Below, piece after piece: positions 17,845-27,049 of a DNA stretch of 64,000 bases; within the stretch, counting starts at the first letter, position 1, and each line of letters opens with the position of its first letter. The stretch is from Peptacetobacter hominis. GTDB taxonomy: Bacteria; Bacillota; Clostridia; Peptostreptococcales; Peptostreptococcaceae. The DNA lies in the NCBI RefSeq assembly GCF_006861675.1, contig NZ_SGJB01000004.1, forward strand, positions 86,989 to 150,988, read 5' to 3'. Under the pieces are notes generated by a model. The model saw only the letters and a program-made list of their open reading frames with translations. It was not told the DNA's origin and searched no databases. Made by a program: the position numbers and the translations under genes.

Positions 17845-18129
17845 TTAAAACTCAAACTCTAAATCGTATTCTCTTCTCTCTGAATATAATTCCGCTACCA
17901 TATACGATTTATCCTTATCTTCATTCAATAATACACTGTTTATCCAGTAGCACAGAGCATTTCCACTATAACACAATACTCTCTCACCGTATTCGTCAGT
18001 TTCCCAGAATGAGTGCGTCTTATCGCTATATATCCACTTGAAAAAATCGTCTATATTTATACTTATATTATCTGGACAATATATATAATCGTATTCATCA
18101 TATCCACCAAAACCAACTCTTATAATCAT
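17845..18129 (-). CDS. small acidic protein, middle gene of a decaying three-gene cluster
   Basis: 94-residue soluble protein, rich in Tyr, Asp, Glu and Trp (DEYDYIYCPDNI, FFKWIYSDKTHSFWE, RVLCYSGNALCYWI), behind AAAGGAG. Acidic, aromatic-rich small proteins in tandem like this often are immunity proteins of contact-dependent or polymorphic toxins, but no toxin gene is visible here and I recognise no family. Both neighbours in the cluster carry a stop codon. A degraded copy of this very gene lies at 19466-19640. Expression and function unknown. Confidence 0.7.
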   Translation of the reverse strand: MIIRVGFGGYDEYDYIYCPDNISINIDDFFKWIYSDKTHSFWETDEYGERVLCYSGNALCYWINSVLLNEDKDKSYMVAELYSERREYDLEFEF

Positions 18130-18157
18130 TTTTTCTCCTTTACTTCAAAATCTTAGC

Positions 18158-18568
18158 TTATAACATTATTTTTTCATCTATCATACATATTCCTTCATGA
18201 GCTGTAGTGTAAAAAACACAATTATCATTCTTATAAAAAGAAATATCTATTTGACACACATCAAATAATACATAAGCGTCATTATCGTCCTTTATAAAAG
18301 ATCCATAGCTTTTTAGAATATCCATCGATTTATTGCTTATACTAAATTTGTACTCCTTGAAGTTTTTTCGTCTTCCCCTACTTACTTTTGTCCCAGGCCA
18401 TGTATTTGTATATCATTCATCTATGCATTCAGATTTCAAATTAGATATTATTGATGGTATTTCATCCAATTCTACTGGTACTACTAGCTTGAAATATTCA
18501 CATATATCACCTAATATTTTAAGCAGTTTCCTGTATTCTTTTTCATTAACTATATCTATTTTTATCAT
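18158..18568 (-). pseudogene. 137-codon gene broken by one in-frame TGA
   Basis: AAAGGAGGTACTT precedes an ATG at 18566-18568. The frame stays coding-like to a TAA at 18158-18160, except for one TGA at 18413-18415 (codon 52). Before it the product reads MIKIDIVNEKEYRKLLKIL ...; after it come YTNTWPGTKVSRGRRKNF and an Asp-rich end (CMIDEKIML). First gene of the cluster, 28 nt before the intact 94-residue gene. No family recognised. If the TGA were read as Trp the protein would be 136 residues, but simple decay is more likely. Confidence 0.7.
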
Positions 18569-18693
18569 AAGTACCTCCTTTTACAAAAGTAAACATTATG
18601 AAGTGAACTATATTTTTCATTCAAAAATATGATTCACTTCACTATTTTATAGGTACAACATCAATTTTTAATATAAAATATATAAATTTAATA

Positions 18694-19365
18694 TTACATT
18701 CCAATATATTTAATATATTGCTCAATTTCCATTAGTGGCATATCCAATTTTTGTTTAGTTTCAGTAGATACTCGTCCTTGTGTTGCCATTTCAAACCCAG
18801 CTAACTCTACACTCTCTAAATACTGCTCAACAATTTGTTTAATATTATTATCTTTGCTTTTTAGGAGCTTACCACAATTTCTGTAAATTTCTAAAGTAGG
18901 ATTACATGAAGAGAATACAACTTTCATTGTTTCAAAATTGTTATTACCTGGGAATCCTGAGTTAGATATAACAACAAACTTTTGTGTTTTAGCTTTAGTA
19001 TCTGAAAGGTCAAAATTTTCATTTTGCTGTATTATTAGTGGACTTTTTAAAGGAGCAAGACGATCTACGAAGTTTTTAAGTGCGGCAGTCATATTCCAAG
19101 TGTAAACTGGAGTTGCAAAACAAACAACATCTGCATCAGTATATTTTAAAAGTAATTCTTTCATATCATCTTCCATAATACATTTACCAGGTGTTCTGAA
19201 CCAACACGAAAAACATCCTTTACAATGTCCAATATTTTTATCAATAAGAAATACATTTTCAGTATCTGCACCACCACGTTGAGCTCCACGTAAAAATGCA
19301 TCTCCTATTACGTTAGTACTGCTGTTAACTCCTGCAGGACTACCATTAAATATAATAAATTTCAT
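18694..19365 (-). CDS. flavodoxin-fold NAD(P)H-dependent FMN reductase with a Cys-rich loop
   Basis: 223 residues of the NADPH-dependent FMN reductase/iron-sulfur flavoprotein type. FNGSPAGVNSST (residues about 5-17) is the FMN phosphate loop; CKGCFSCWFRTPGKC (48-62) is the spaced Cys motif of this family; FATPVYTWNMTAALKNFVDR contacts flavin. Codons are more A/T-ending (many TTA, AAT) than the housekeeping genes around it, which hints at transfer. Controlled by a promoter overlapped by a 27-bp palindrome. Probably reduces quinones or electrophiles; substrate unknown. It sits between a gene and that gene's decayed copy. Confidence 0.85.
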   Translation of the reverse strand: MKFIIFNGSPAGVNSSTNVIGDAFLRGAQRGGADTENVFLIDKNIGHCKGCFSCWFRTPGKCIMEDDMKELLLKYTDADVVCFATPVYTWNMTAALKNFVDRLAPLKSPLIIQQNENFDLSDTKAKTQKFVVISNSGFPGNNNFETMKVVFSSCNPTLEIYRNCGKLLKSKDNNIKQIVEQYLESVELAGFEMATQGRVSTETKQKLDMPLMEIEQYIKYIGM

Positions 19366-19401
19366 AAAAATATCTCCTTTCTATGTTTTAATTTATATAT
19401 T

Positions 19402-19451
19402 ATTATAAAGATAAGTATCTACTCATTCAATCTACGTATCGTAGATTGAAT
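19402..19451 (-). promoter_or_regulatory. promoter overlapped by a 27-bp perfect palindrome (operator)
   Basis: Arms ATTCAATCTACG (19425-19436) and CGTAGATTGAAT (19440-19451) are perfect inverted copies around TAT. The minus-strand -35 TTGAAT (19425-19430) lies in the palindrome, with 17 nt to TATAAT (19402-19407). A repressor dimer (TetR-, MarR- or HxlR-like) is expected; no such gene is adjacent. Confidence 0.8.
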
Positions 19452-19465
19452 ATATATTCTTATAT

Positions 19466-19640
19466 TGGAATTCCCACCATAACATAATACTGTTTCACTA
19501 TATTCATTACGCTCCTAAAATATATAGATTTTTTATTCATATATCTGTTTAAAAGAGCCGTTTATATCTATGTCTATATTTTTTGGATAATATATATAAT
19601 CCTATTCAATGTATTCATCAAAACCAACTTTTGCAATCGA
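19466..19640 (-). pseudogene. remnant of a paralog of the gene at 17845-18129
   Basis: Reading the minus strand from about 19640 gives IAKVGFDEYIE, stop, DYIYYPKNIDIDI ... QIYE, stop, ... ERNEYSETVLCYGGN. This aligns without long gaps to MIIRVGFGGYDEYDYIYCPDNISINI ... GERVLCYSGN of the intact gene. The start codon is lost and at least three stops interrupt it, so it is an old duplicate. Confidence 0.8.
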
Positions 19641-19695
19641 TTTTTTTCTATTTTTATATATATTTTTTTATAACTGCTATTTTCATATAAAAAGA

Positions 19696-19720
19696 GCTGT
19701 TGTACCTACAATACAACAGC
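19696..19720 (-). terminator. terminator of the tex-tsa operon
   Basis: 9-bp stem GCTGTTGTA/TACAACAGC, followed by a T-rich tail on the minus strand, directly after tsaD. Confidence 0.85.
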
Positions 19721-19728
19721 CCATATTT

Positions 19729-20742
19729 TTACTCTGTTATCTGAAGATTTGGAACAGCATTTAAATCCATTCCATCCACTCTGCCTTTCAGATATCTATA
19801 ATATCCTGCACAGCCTATCATAGCCGCATTATCCGTACATAAAACAGGCGGCGGGAATTTTACATCCACTCCCTTTTCCTCCCCAAACTTCTGTATCTTT
19901 TCTCTAAGCCCAGAGTTTGAAGCAACTCCTCCTGATAATGTAACAGTCTTGTACCCTTTTTCAGATGCAGCTTTCACCGCTTTTGATGCAAGTACATCTG
20001 TAACAGCATCCTGGAAAGATGCAGCGACATCAGCTACAGGTATCTCCTCTTTTTTCATTCTCTTTGCATTCAGATAGTTTAAAACTGCAGATTTGATTCC
20101 ACTGAAACTGAAATCATATCCGTCATCTATATACGCTCTAGGGAATTCTATTGCCTTTGGATCTCCCTCTTTTGCAAGTCTATCTATTATAGGTCCACCT
20201 GGATATCCAAGCTCCATAGCTCTTGCTACCTTGTCAAAAGCCTCTCCTGAAGCGTCGTCTCTAGTTCTTCCAAGTATTTCGTATTCTCCGTAGTCCTTTA
20301 CTTCTACAAGATGTGTATGTCCACCAGATACTATAAGTGTTACAAATGGTGGCTCAAGCTCTTTGTGAGCTATATAGTTTGCACTCAGATGACCTTCTAT
20401 ATGGTTTACTCCTACAAGGGGAACATCAAGTGCATATGCCATAGCCTTTGCATATGAAAGTCCTACAAGAAGTGCACCTACAAGCCCTGGACCATATGTT
20501 ACAGCAATCATATCTATATCGTTCATTTCTATTCCGGCTTCATCTATAGCCTGCTGAACTACTATATCTATATTCTCGACGTGTTTTCTTGAAGCAACTT
20601 CAGGAACTACACCGCCGAATTTTTTGTGTATATCTATCTGAGTTGATATTATATTCGATAGAACTTCTCTTCCGTTTTTCAGAACAGATGCCGCAGTTTC
20701 ATCACAGCTGCTTTCTATCGCAAGTGTTATAAGATCCTTCAT
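19729..20742 (-). CDS. tsaD: tRNA N6-adenosine threonylcarbamoyltransferase
   Basis: Transfers threonylcarbamoyl to A37 of ANN-reading tRNAs, giving t6A. 337 residues; metal motif [10 protein letters not shown] near residue 110 and the ASKA fold (ESSCDETA at the N-terminus, SGGHTHLV and SGGVASN loops). The longest frame begins at 20769 inside rimI, but GAAGGAGG lies 7 nt before the ATG at 20742 and gives [15 protein letters not shown]. It follows the rimI stop by 2 nt. Works with TsaB and TsaE encoded upstream; TsaC is not in the window. Confidence 0.95.
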   Translation of the reverse strand: MKDLITLAIESSCDETAASVLKNGREVLSNIISTQIDIHKKFGGVVPEVASRKHVENIDIVVQQAIDEAGIEMNDIDMIAVTYGPGLVGALLVGLSYAKAMAYALDVPLVGVNHIEGHLSANYIAHKELEPPFVTLIVSGGHTHLVEVKDYGEYEILGRTRDDASGEAFDKVARAMELGYPGGPIIDRLAKEGDPKAIEFPRAYIDDGYDFSFSGIKSAVLNYLNAKRMKKEEIPVADVAASFQDAVTDVLASKAVKAASEKGYKTVTLSGGVASNSGLREKIQKFGEEKGVDVKFPPPVLCTDNAAMIGCAGYYRYLKGRVDGMDLNAVPNLQITE

Positions 20743-20744
20743 TA

Positions 20745-21197
20745 CTACACCTCCTTCAGACTGTTCCACATTATCACAGCGTCCTCTTTATTGTCGCTGT
20801 AATACTCTTTTCTTATACCAGCCATTTTAAATCCGTATTTTTTATACAGGTTCTGTGCTACAGTATTACTAGCTCTTACTTCAAGTGTCATCGCCGCAAT
20901 ACCATTTTCTCTACACAGATTTACCATTTCCTTCATAAGCTCGTTTCCTATTTTTCTTCCTCTGAAATCGCTGTGTACAGCCACATTTGTTATATGTCCT
21001 TCATCTATGATAAGCCATATTCCTACATATCCTACAATTTTTCCATCTGTTTCAGCGATCAGATATCTGGCATTTTTATTTTTAAGTTCATCTCTGAAAG
21101 ACTGTTTAGACCAGTAATCCTCAAAACAGTTTTTCTCAACCTCAAAAACGCCGCCTATATCTTCAGAAGTCATAGGTCTTACTATTATATTTTCCAT
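20745..21197 (-). CDS. rimI: ribosomal protein alanine N-acetyltransferase-like GNAT
   Basis: 150-residue GNAT: acetyl-CoA loop [16 protein letters not shown] motif and NLYKKYGF near the end, the RimI layout. Acetylates a protein N-terminus, S18 in the classical case. Placed between tsaB and tsaD, a conserved association. It ends 2 nt before tsaD, so the two are coupled. Function by family; the actual target in this organism is not known. Confidence 0.88.
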   Translation of the reverse strand: MENIIVRPMTSEDIGGVFEVEKNCFEDYWSKQSFRDELKNKNARYLIAETDGKIVGYVGIWLIIDEGHITNVAVHSDFRGRKIGNELMKEMVNLCRENGIAAMTLEVRASNTVAQNLYKKYGFKMAGIRKEYYSDNKEDAVIMWNSLKEV

Positions 21198-21217
21198 TTT
21201 CTCCCTCTCTGAAGCAT

Positions 21218-21940
21218 CTATTTTTCAGATGATGCCTTAAGTTTTTTCATTTTTTCCTCGTACTGCACTTCTGCCTGCGATTTTCTTATATATACAGGTG
21301 CTATATCGTAGCATGTATGTATTTCCTCACCTTTTTCGTATTTGATTAAAGCTCCTGTACATACACCAGATGCCTTTGATATACAGTTTGCAGGAGACGC
21401 AGGTTTTATGTTTTTGTATTCTGATATCCTGTCAAAATACTTATATACAGCTTCCCCGGCTATTATATATTCATCACCTGAGTTTCCTATTTCCGAAAGA
21501 AGCTCATCTATATCCCTTACTGATATTTCTGTATCGGCTCTAAGTGTATTTCCGTCATATGAATAATTTGCAGTATATACATGAGTTCTCTGTGCATCCA
21601 GTATTGCACATATTTTTCTATCTGTCGGCTCTATATTGTATGCTATTGTTTCAAGCGAGTCCACAGATATTACAGGTATGTTGTTTACATGAGCAATCGC
21701 CTTTGCAGTTGCCATTCCTATTCTAAGTCCTGTAAAAGAACCCGGCCCGACAGATACCGCAATTGCATCTATATCCTCGATGCTTATATCGCTCATTTCA
21801 AGCATTTTTTCTATTATCGGCATAAGTTTCTGCGAGTGCGTTTTCTTGTCATTTATTATATATTCACATACAGGTGTATTCCCATCAAATAAAGCTGCAC
21901 TGCACGCCTTTGTCGATGTATCGATTCCCAGTATCTTCAT
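21218..21940 (-). CDS. tsaB: t6A biosynthesis scaffold protein TsaB
   Basis: 240 residues, ASKA-fold paralog of TsaD without the metal site (MKILGIDTSTKACSAALFD, VGPGSFTGLRIGMA). It forms the TsaB-TsaD-TsaE complex that builds t6A. Its ATG directly abuts the tsaE stop codon. The C-terminal part (AEVQYEEKMKKLKASSEK) is a charged tail. Normal length for the family. Confidence 0.92.
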   Translation of the reverse strand: MKILGIDTSTKACSAALFDGNTPVCEYIINDKKTHSQKLMPIIEKMLEMSDISIEDIDAIAVSVGPGSFTGLRIGMATAKAIAHVNNIPVISVDSLETIAYNIEPTDRKICAILDAQRTHVYTANYSYDGNTLRADTEISVRDIDELLSEIGNSGDEYIIAGEAVYKYFDRISEYKNIKPASPANCISKASGVCTGALIKYEKGEEIHTCYDIAPVYIRKSQAEVQYEEKMKKLKASSEK

Positions 21941-22414
21941 CTAAAAATTCAGCTCCTCAACCATTTTTTCGTATTTTTCTCCATATGGAATAAGTGTTAT
22001 CTCTCTTCCCATATCCTTGTATTTAAGCTCTATCTCAAGCCTTTCTTCAGGAAGTATATCGTCGATTATATTTGCCCACTCTATTATACATACGCCGTCT
22101 GAATCTATATATTCATCGTACCCTATGTCGTACATCTCCTCGCTGCAACCTATTCTATATACATCGAAGTGATAAAGTGGCATCCTTCCCTCGTATTCAT
22201 TTACTATTGTGAATGTCGGACTTGTTATATAGTCCTCCACTCCAAGAGACTCCGCAAAACTCTGAGTAAAAGTCGTTTTTCCCGCTCCAAGGTCTCCTAT
22301 CATGCAGATAACAGTTCCTGGAAATACTTTCTCTCCCAGAATTTTACCGATTTCTCTTGTCTTACTTTCATCTTCCAAAAAAAATCTCTTCATATTTTTC
22401 TCCAACTCTGTCAT
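21941..22414 (-). CDS. tsaE: t6A biosynthesis ATPase TsaE
   Basis: 157-residue P-loop ATPase that cycles the TsaB-TsaD complex. Walker A GDLGAGKTTF is near residue 41, TSPTFTIVNEYEG follows as in YdiB/YjeE, and YHFDVYRI completes the motif. Contiguous with tsaB. The order tsaE-tsaB-rimI-tsaD is the classical ydiBCDE order of Bacillus. Confidence 0.94.
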   Translation of the reverse strand: MTELEKNMKRFFLEDESKTREIGKILGEKVFPGTVICMIGDLGAGKTTFTQSFAESLGVEDYITSPTFTIVNEYEGRMPLYHFDVYRIGCSEEMYDIGYDEYIDSDGVCIIEWANIIDDILPEERLEIELKYKDMGREITLIPYGEKYEKMVEELNF

Positions 22415-22463
22415 ATTTCTGATATACCATTTTATTTTTGTTTATTTTATAAAAACAGTATAA

Positions 22464-23633
22464 CTATTTTCTATAAACTATTTTTCCGTCTATTATAGTG
22501 CATTCCACATTTGAACTTATCTCAAAAGGATTGCCGTACCATATTACTATATCCGCATCTTTACCTTCTTCAAGTGATCCCACTCTATCCAGTATTCCAA
22601 GAGTTTTTGCAGGATTTATAGTAACTGCTTTAAGCGCTTCCTCTCTTTTCATTCCATTTTTAATTGCTATTCCCGCACATATTGGCAGATATTGTATCGG
22701 TGTTTCCGGATGATCTGTCATAAGACTTACAGGAATTCCGGCATTCGATAGGATACCGGCAGTTTCAAATGTAAGGTTTCTAAGTTCAGGTTTTGATTTA
22801 TCTGATATAGAAGGTCCTACTATTATCGGATAATCCTCTTTTTCCTCGAGCAACTCATCTACTATCAGATGTCCCTCTGTACAGTGGTCAAGAGTTAGCT
22901 TTAAGTCAAATTCCTTTGCTATTCTTATCGCTGTAAATATATCATCGGCTCTGTGAACATGAGCTTTCAGAGGTATTCTTCTTCTAAGTACAGGTATCAG
23001 ACTTTCAAGTTTCATATCGTATTCAGGTTTGTCTACATCATTTTCATCTGACTCGCTATAGAAGTTCATCTCGTCCATATAGTCCTGCGCTTTTTTGAAT
23101 GTTTCTCTAAGCGTCGCCGCTATTGCCATTCTTGTCTGAGGACTTTTTTCATTCTGACCGTAACAGCTTTTAGGGTTTTCACCAAAAGCTATTTTTACCG
23201 CCACGGGATTTTTTATTATCATTTTGTCTATTCTTTTTCCAAAAGTTTTTATTGCTATACACTGTCCACCTATAATATTGGCACTTCCTGGAGTTGTACA
23301 TACAGAAGTTATACCTCCTTTGTACGCGTCTGCAAAACTTTCATCCATTGGATTTATGGCATCTATCGGATTTAGATGTGGAGTTACAGGATCTGTCTCC
23401 TCATTTCCATCTGCCCCTTCAAATCCAAGACCAGACTCCCATAATCCCATGTGAGTATGCGCATCTATAAATCCAGGATAGATTTCCTTGCCCTCGGCAT
23501 CTATTATTTCACATTCTTCCGGTGCCTGTATAGATTCTCCTATTTCTTCTATTTTACCGTCATTTACAAGTATATCACCTTTAAATGATCCATTTGTTAC
23601 AGTGTTTATAAATCCATTTTTTATAAGTATCAT
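22464..23633 (-). CDS. amidohydrolase (imidazolonepropionase-like)
   Basis: 389-residue metal-dependent hydrolase. The metal-binding motif DAHTHMGLW is near residue 60; two later His sites are HVHRADD and LDHCTEG, and TDHPETP supplies the Asp. Residues 1-50 and the end form the beta-sandwich typical of the superfamily (ITVNPAKTLGILDRVGSLEEGKDADIVIW). It is not PyrC. Starts at 23642 and 23639 are possible, but AAAGGA is 8 nt before the ATG at 23633. Between tex and tsaE, 37 nt after tex; substrate unknown. Confidence 0.8.
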   Translation of the reverse strand: MILIKNGFINTVTNGSFKGDILVNDGKIEEIGESIQAPEECEIIDAEGKEIYPGFIDAHTHMGLWESGLGFEGADGNEETDPVTPHLNPIDAINPMDESFADAYKGGITSVCTTPGSANIIGGQCIAIKTFGKRIDKMIIKNPVAVKIAFGENPKSCYGQNEKSPQTRMAIAATLRETFKKAQDYMDEMNFYSESDENDVDKPEYDMKLESLIPVLRRRIPLKAHVHRADDIFTAIRIAKEFDLKLTLDHCTEGHLIVDELLEEKEDYPIIVGPSISDKSKPELRNLTFETAGILSNAGIPVSLMTDHPETPIQYLPICAGIAIKNGMKREEALKAVTINPAKTLGILDRVGSLEEGKDADIVIWYGNPFEISSNVECTIIDGKIVYRK

Positions 23634-23670
23634 CTGCATCATCCTTTTCTATTCTTTTAAAAAACAGCAG

Positions 23671-25809
23671 TTATATCTCCATAGAAAGAGAAACTCTGTT
23701 TTTCTGTATATCTACACTTAAAACCTTTACGTCTATTATATCACCTACTGATACAACTTCCATCGGGTCCTTTACTCTTTTTCCCATCTGCGACTTGTGA
23801 ACAAGCCCATCGCTTTTTATTCCTATATCGACAAATGCTCCAAAGTCCACTACATTTCTTACTGTACCTTTAAGAACCATTCCTTCTTTTATATCCTCTA
23901 TCTTTAGGACATCTGATCTAAGTATAGGTTTTATACCGTCTTCTCTAGGGTCTCTTCCCGGCCTTTTTATTTCAGAGATTATATCCTTTATTGTCACCGC
24001 TCCTGTATTTAATATTTCAGCTTCTTTTTCTATCCATTTTTCATCAGTCTTTTTATCTATATCAGATATGTTTCCGTTTTTTATATCATCCTTTGTATAT
24101 CCAAGGTCAGCTAACATTTTTTCACATATGCTGTAACTTTCAGGATGTACACCTGTAGAATCAAGTGGATTTTTGGCATTCGGTATTCTAAGGAATCCCG
24201 CACACTGAGTATAAGCCTTTGGTCCAAGTTTTGATACTTTTTTTAGCTCTTTTCTATCTCCAAAAGGTCCGTTTTCCTCTCTGTATGCCACTATATTTTT
24301 CGCAACAGCCTTACTTATTCCAGCAACATGTTCAAGAAGAGACGCTGAAGCTGTATTAAGGTCTGCTCCTACACTGTTTACCGCATCTTCTACCACTCCA
24401 TCCAGAACTTCCTCCAGTCTTTTTGCATTCAGGTCGTGCTGGTACTGTCCTACTCCTATGCTCTTTGGATCTATTTTTATAAGTTCCGCAAGAGGGTCCT
24501 GTATTCTTCTACCTATTGATATAGCACCTCTTATAGAGACATCTACATCCGGATGTTCTGCTGCTGCAAGCTCTGATGCCGAATATACAGATGCTCCGGC
24601 CTCATTTGCTATTATATACTGCACATTCAGATTATTTTCCCTGATTAAATCAGATATGAATATTTCAGATTCTCTAGATGCTGTTCCATTTCCTATAGCA
24701 ACTATATCTATAGAATATTTTTTTATCATATCGAGAATATCTTTCTTTGCCTTTTCCTGAGCTTTTTCACTTCCTGTTACATAAGCAACTGTATAGTCCA
24801 GGAATTTTCCATTTTTGTCCACTACTGCAATCTTACATCCCGTTCTTATACCCGGGTCAAATCCCATTACAGTTTTTCCCGATATAGGAGGCTGTAGAAG
24901 AAGACTCTTCAGATTTTCCCCAAATACTTTTATTGCTCTTTCCTGAGCCTTTTCAGTAAGTTCAGTTCTTATCTCTCTTTCAATAGATGGATATATAAGT
25001 CTCTTGTATGAATCCTCTATCGCATCCACTACTATTTTGTGGGAATCTCCAGAAAGTTTTTTAGCAAATCTTCTTTCTATCCATGATTTTACCGGTTCAT
25101 CATTTATTTCTATTTTTACTTTCAGTACTTTTTCTTTTTCTCCTCTGTTTATCGCAAGGATTCTGTGAGGAGCTATATATTTTACAGCCTCCGAATAATC
25201 CCGATACATCTGATATACTCCTGCATCCTCTTCAGATGATTTAGAGACTATTTTTCCTCTTTCTCTAACTGTATTTCTCAGATATTTTCTGACATCAGCA
25301 TCGTCTGAAACAATTTCTGCTATTATATCATTTATACCCTTAAATACATCATCAACAGACTCTACTCCAACTTCTTTGTTTATATATTTCTGAGCCTCTT
25401 TTCCAACATCGGGAATTTTTCCGTATAATACTTCAAGCGCCGGTTTTTCCAGTCCTTTTTCCTTAGCTATTGATGCTCTAGTTCTTTTTTTCTGTTTGAA
25501 TGGAGCATATATATCCTCTGCTTCCTGAAGTGTTTTTGCCTCTTCTATTGATTTTTTTATTTTATCAGTAAGCTTTCCCTGTTCCTCTATAAGTCTCTGT
25601 ATATCCTCTTTTCTCGATTCGAGATTTCTTAGGTATACAAGTCTGTCGTACAGATTTCTAAGAACGGTGTCGCTTAGTTCTCCAGTCATTTCCTTTCTGT
25701 ATCTCGCAATAAAAGGTATTGTATTTCCCTCGTCTATAAGTTTTATCGTATTTTCAATCTGAAAATCCTTTAGTTTAAATTCCTCTTTCAGTATGTCTGA
25801 AACTTTCAT
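23671..25809 (-). CDS. tex: transcription accessory protein Tex
   Basis: 712-residue RNA-binding protein with Tex architecture: helical N-terminus, YqgF-like domain (MGFDPGIRTGCKIAVVD, about 325-450), helix-hairpin-helix region (KLGPKAYTQCAGFLRI), and a C-terminal S1 domain (about 640-712: GMVLKGTVRNVVDFGAFVDI). Binds structured RNA and affects transcription or RNA handling. First gene of the run leading to tsaD; its start is behind GAGGTG. Confidence 0.93.
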   Translation of the reverse strand: MKVSDILKEEFKLKDFQIENTIKLIDEGNTIPFIARYRKEMTGELSDTVLRNLYDRLVYLRNLESRKEDIQRLIEEQGKLTDKIKKSIEEAKTLQEAEDIYAPFKQKKRTRASIAKEKGLEKPALEVLYGKIPDVGKEAQKYINKEVGVESVDDVFKGINDIIAEIVSDDADVRKYLRNTVRERGKIVSKSSEEDAGVYQMYRDYSEAVKYIAPHRILAINRGEKEKVLKVKIEINDEPVKSWIERRFAKKLSGDSHKIVVDAIEDSYKRLIYPSIEREIRTELTEKAQERAIKVFGENLKSLLLQPPISGKTVMGFDPGIRTGCKIAVVDKNGKFLDYTVAYVTGSEKAQEKAKKDILDMIKKYSIDIVAIGNGTASRESEIFISDLIRENNLNVQYIIANEAGASVYSASELAAAEHPDVDVSIRGAISIGRRIQDPLAELIKIDPKSIGVGQYQHDLNAKRLEEVLDGVVEDAVNSVGADLNTASASLLEHVAGISKAVAKNIVAYREENGPFGDRKELKKVSKLGPKAYTQCAGFLRIPNAKNPLDSTGVHPESYSICEKMLADLGYTKDDIKNGNISDIDKKTDEKWIEKEAEILNTGAVTIKDIISEIKRPGRDPREDGIKPILRSDVLKIEDIKEGMVLKGTVRNVVDFGAFVDIGIKSDGLVHKSQMGKRVKDPMEVVSVGDIIDVKVLSVDIQKNRVSLSMEI

Positions 25810-25870
25810 ATCATCACCTCTTCGTCAGACTCTCTTTTTCATATTCTTATTATAACTGTTATCACCAAAA

Positions 25871-25914
25871 AGGAGAAGTGAAACCGGCTATATACCGATA
25901 ATTCCACTTCTCCT
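25871..25914 (-). terminator. terminator after prfB
   Basis: 10-bp outer stem AGGAGAAGTG/CACTTCTCCT, with further pairing inside, followed by T residues on the minus strand. Ends the secA-prfB transcript before tex. Confidence 0.8.
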
Positions 25915-25921
25915 ATAGAGT

Positions 25922-27032
25922 CTATTTTCCAAGTTTGTTCATCTTCAGATATTCATTTATAAACATATCTATATTTCCATCCATAACACTGTCGACATTT
26001 CCTGTTTCGGCATTTGTTCTATGGTCTTTTACCATTTTATACGGCTGGAATACATATGATCTTATCTGACTTCCCCAGGTAATCTGTGTATATTTTCCCT
26101 GAAGGTCTTCTATTTTCTCCTTCTGTTCAGCCTCTTTTATAGCCACAAGTTTTGCAACAAGCATCTTCATTGCAACTTCTCTGTTTAGATGCTGAGATCT
26201 TTCATTCTGACACTGTACAGTTATTCCTGTAGGCAGATGAGTTATTCTGACAGCTGAATCTGTAGTATTTACATGCTGTCCACCTGCACCTGATGCTCTA
26301 TATGTGTCGATTTTCAGGTCGCTCTGATTTATATCGACTTCTATATCCTCGTCGATTTCAGGCATCACATCGACCGATGCAAACGATGTGTGTCTTTTTC
26401 CTGATGGATCAAACGGAGATATTCTTACTATTCTGTGAACACCTTTTTCGCCTTTCAGATAACCATAGGCATTTTCTCCCTGCACAAGAATTGTAGCACT
26501 TTTTATTCCTGCCTCAGGGTCTGATATAAGATCAAGAAGTTTTACTTTGTAGTCTCTTCCTTCAGCCCATCTTATGTACATTCTGAGTATCATCTGTGCC
26601 CAGTCCTGAGCATCAAGTCCACCTGTACCTGAGTTTATCGAAAGTATCGCGTTGTTTCTATCGTACTCTCCGCTTAAAAGAGTATTTATCTTCATTTCAT
26701 CAATTCTCTTCTGAAGAGATTTAATCGATGAATATATTTCGCCTTCCACAGAATCATCGTCCTCTTCCTCGCTCAGTTCCATAAGAACCTGTATATCATC
26801 AAGAGATGATTCAAGTGACTCATATGCCTCTATTTTTTCATTGAGCATTTTTGTTTCCTGAAGGATTTTCTGGGCTGACTCATTATCATCCCAGAAATCC
26901 TGTCTGTTCATATCGTGTTCATTTTTTTCTACTTTTTCTCTGAGTGTATCCACGTCAAAGGGAAACACCCAATTCTTTTATATCTTCAGACATTGATTCT
27001 ATCTCATGTCTGTACTCCTGTATATTAAGCAT
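25922..27032 (-). CDS. prfB: peptide chain release factor 2, made by programmed +1 frameshift
   Basis: Releases nascent peptide at UGA and UAA. Frame 0 begins MLNIQEYRHEIE at 27032, behind an AGAGGA site, and reads 25 codons to a TGA at 26955-26957; shifting +1 at CTTTGAC continues DVDTLREK ... to 25922, giving a 369-residue protein. Domain 3 has GGQHVNTTDSAVR (the GGQ peptidyl-release loop), and SPFDPSGK supplies the UGA-reading SPF motif. Standard autoregulated RF2. It lies 17 nt after secA, probably one operon. Confidence 0.96.
26954..26960 (-). promoter_or_regulatory. RF2 programmed frameshift site
   Basis: Minus-strand CTT TGA C: slippery CTT followed by TGA and C, as in nearly all RF2 genes. 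When RF2 is scarce the ribosome slips +1 and makes more RF2. The GGGTG just before may aid slipping as an internal ribosome-site-like element. Confidence 0.95.
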
Positions 27033-27049
27033 TTGCTATCATCCTCTCA

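Noticed and set aside
18413..18415. Selenocysteine or Trp recoding of the TGA
   Set aside because: The neighbouring gene has a TAG, and no selenocysteine element is evident after the TGA.
18333..18632. Plus-strand 99-residue ORF in the accessory island
   Set aside because: It runs opposite to a coding-like minus-strand frame (the 137-codon pseudogene) and has no ribosome site or recognisable domain.
22464..23633. Dihydroorotase (pyrC)
   Set aside because: The sequence follows the imidazolonepropionase-like amidohydrolase pattern and lies away from the pyr operon.
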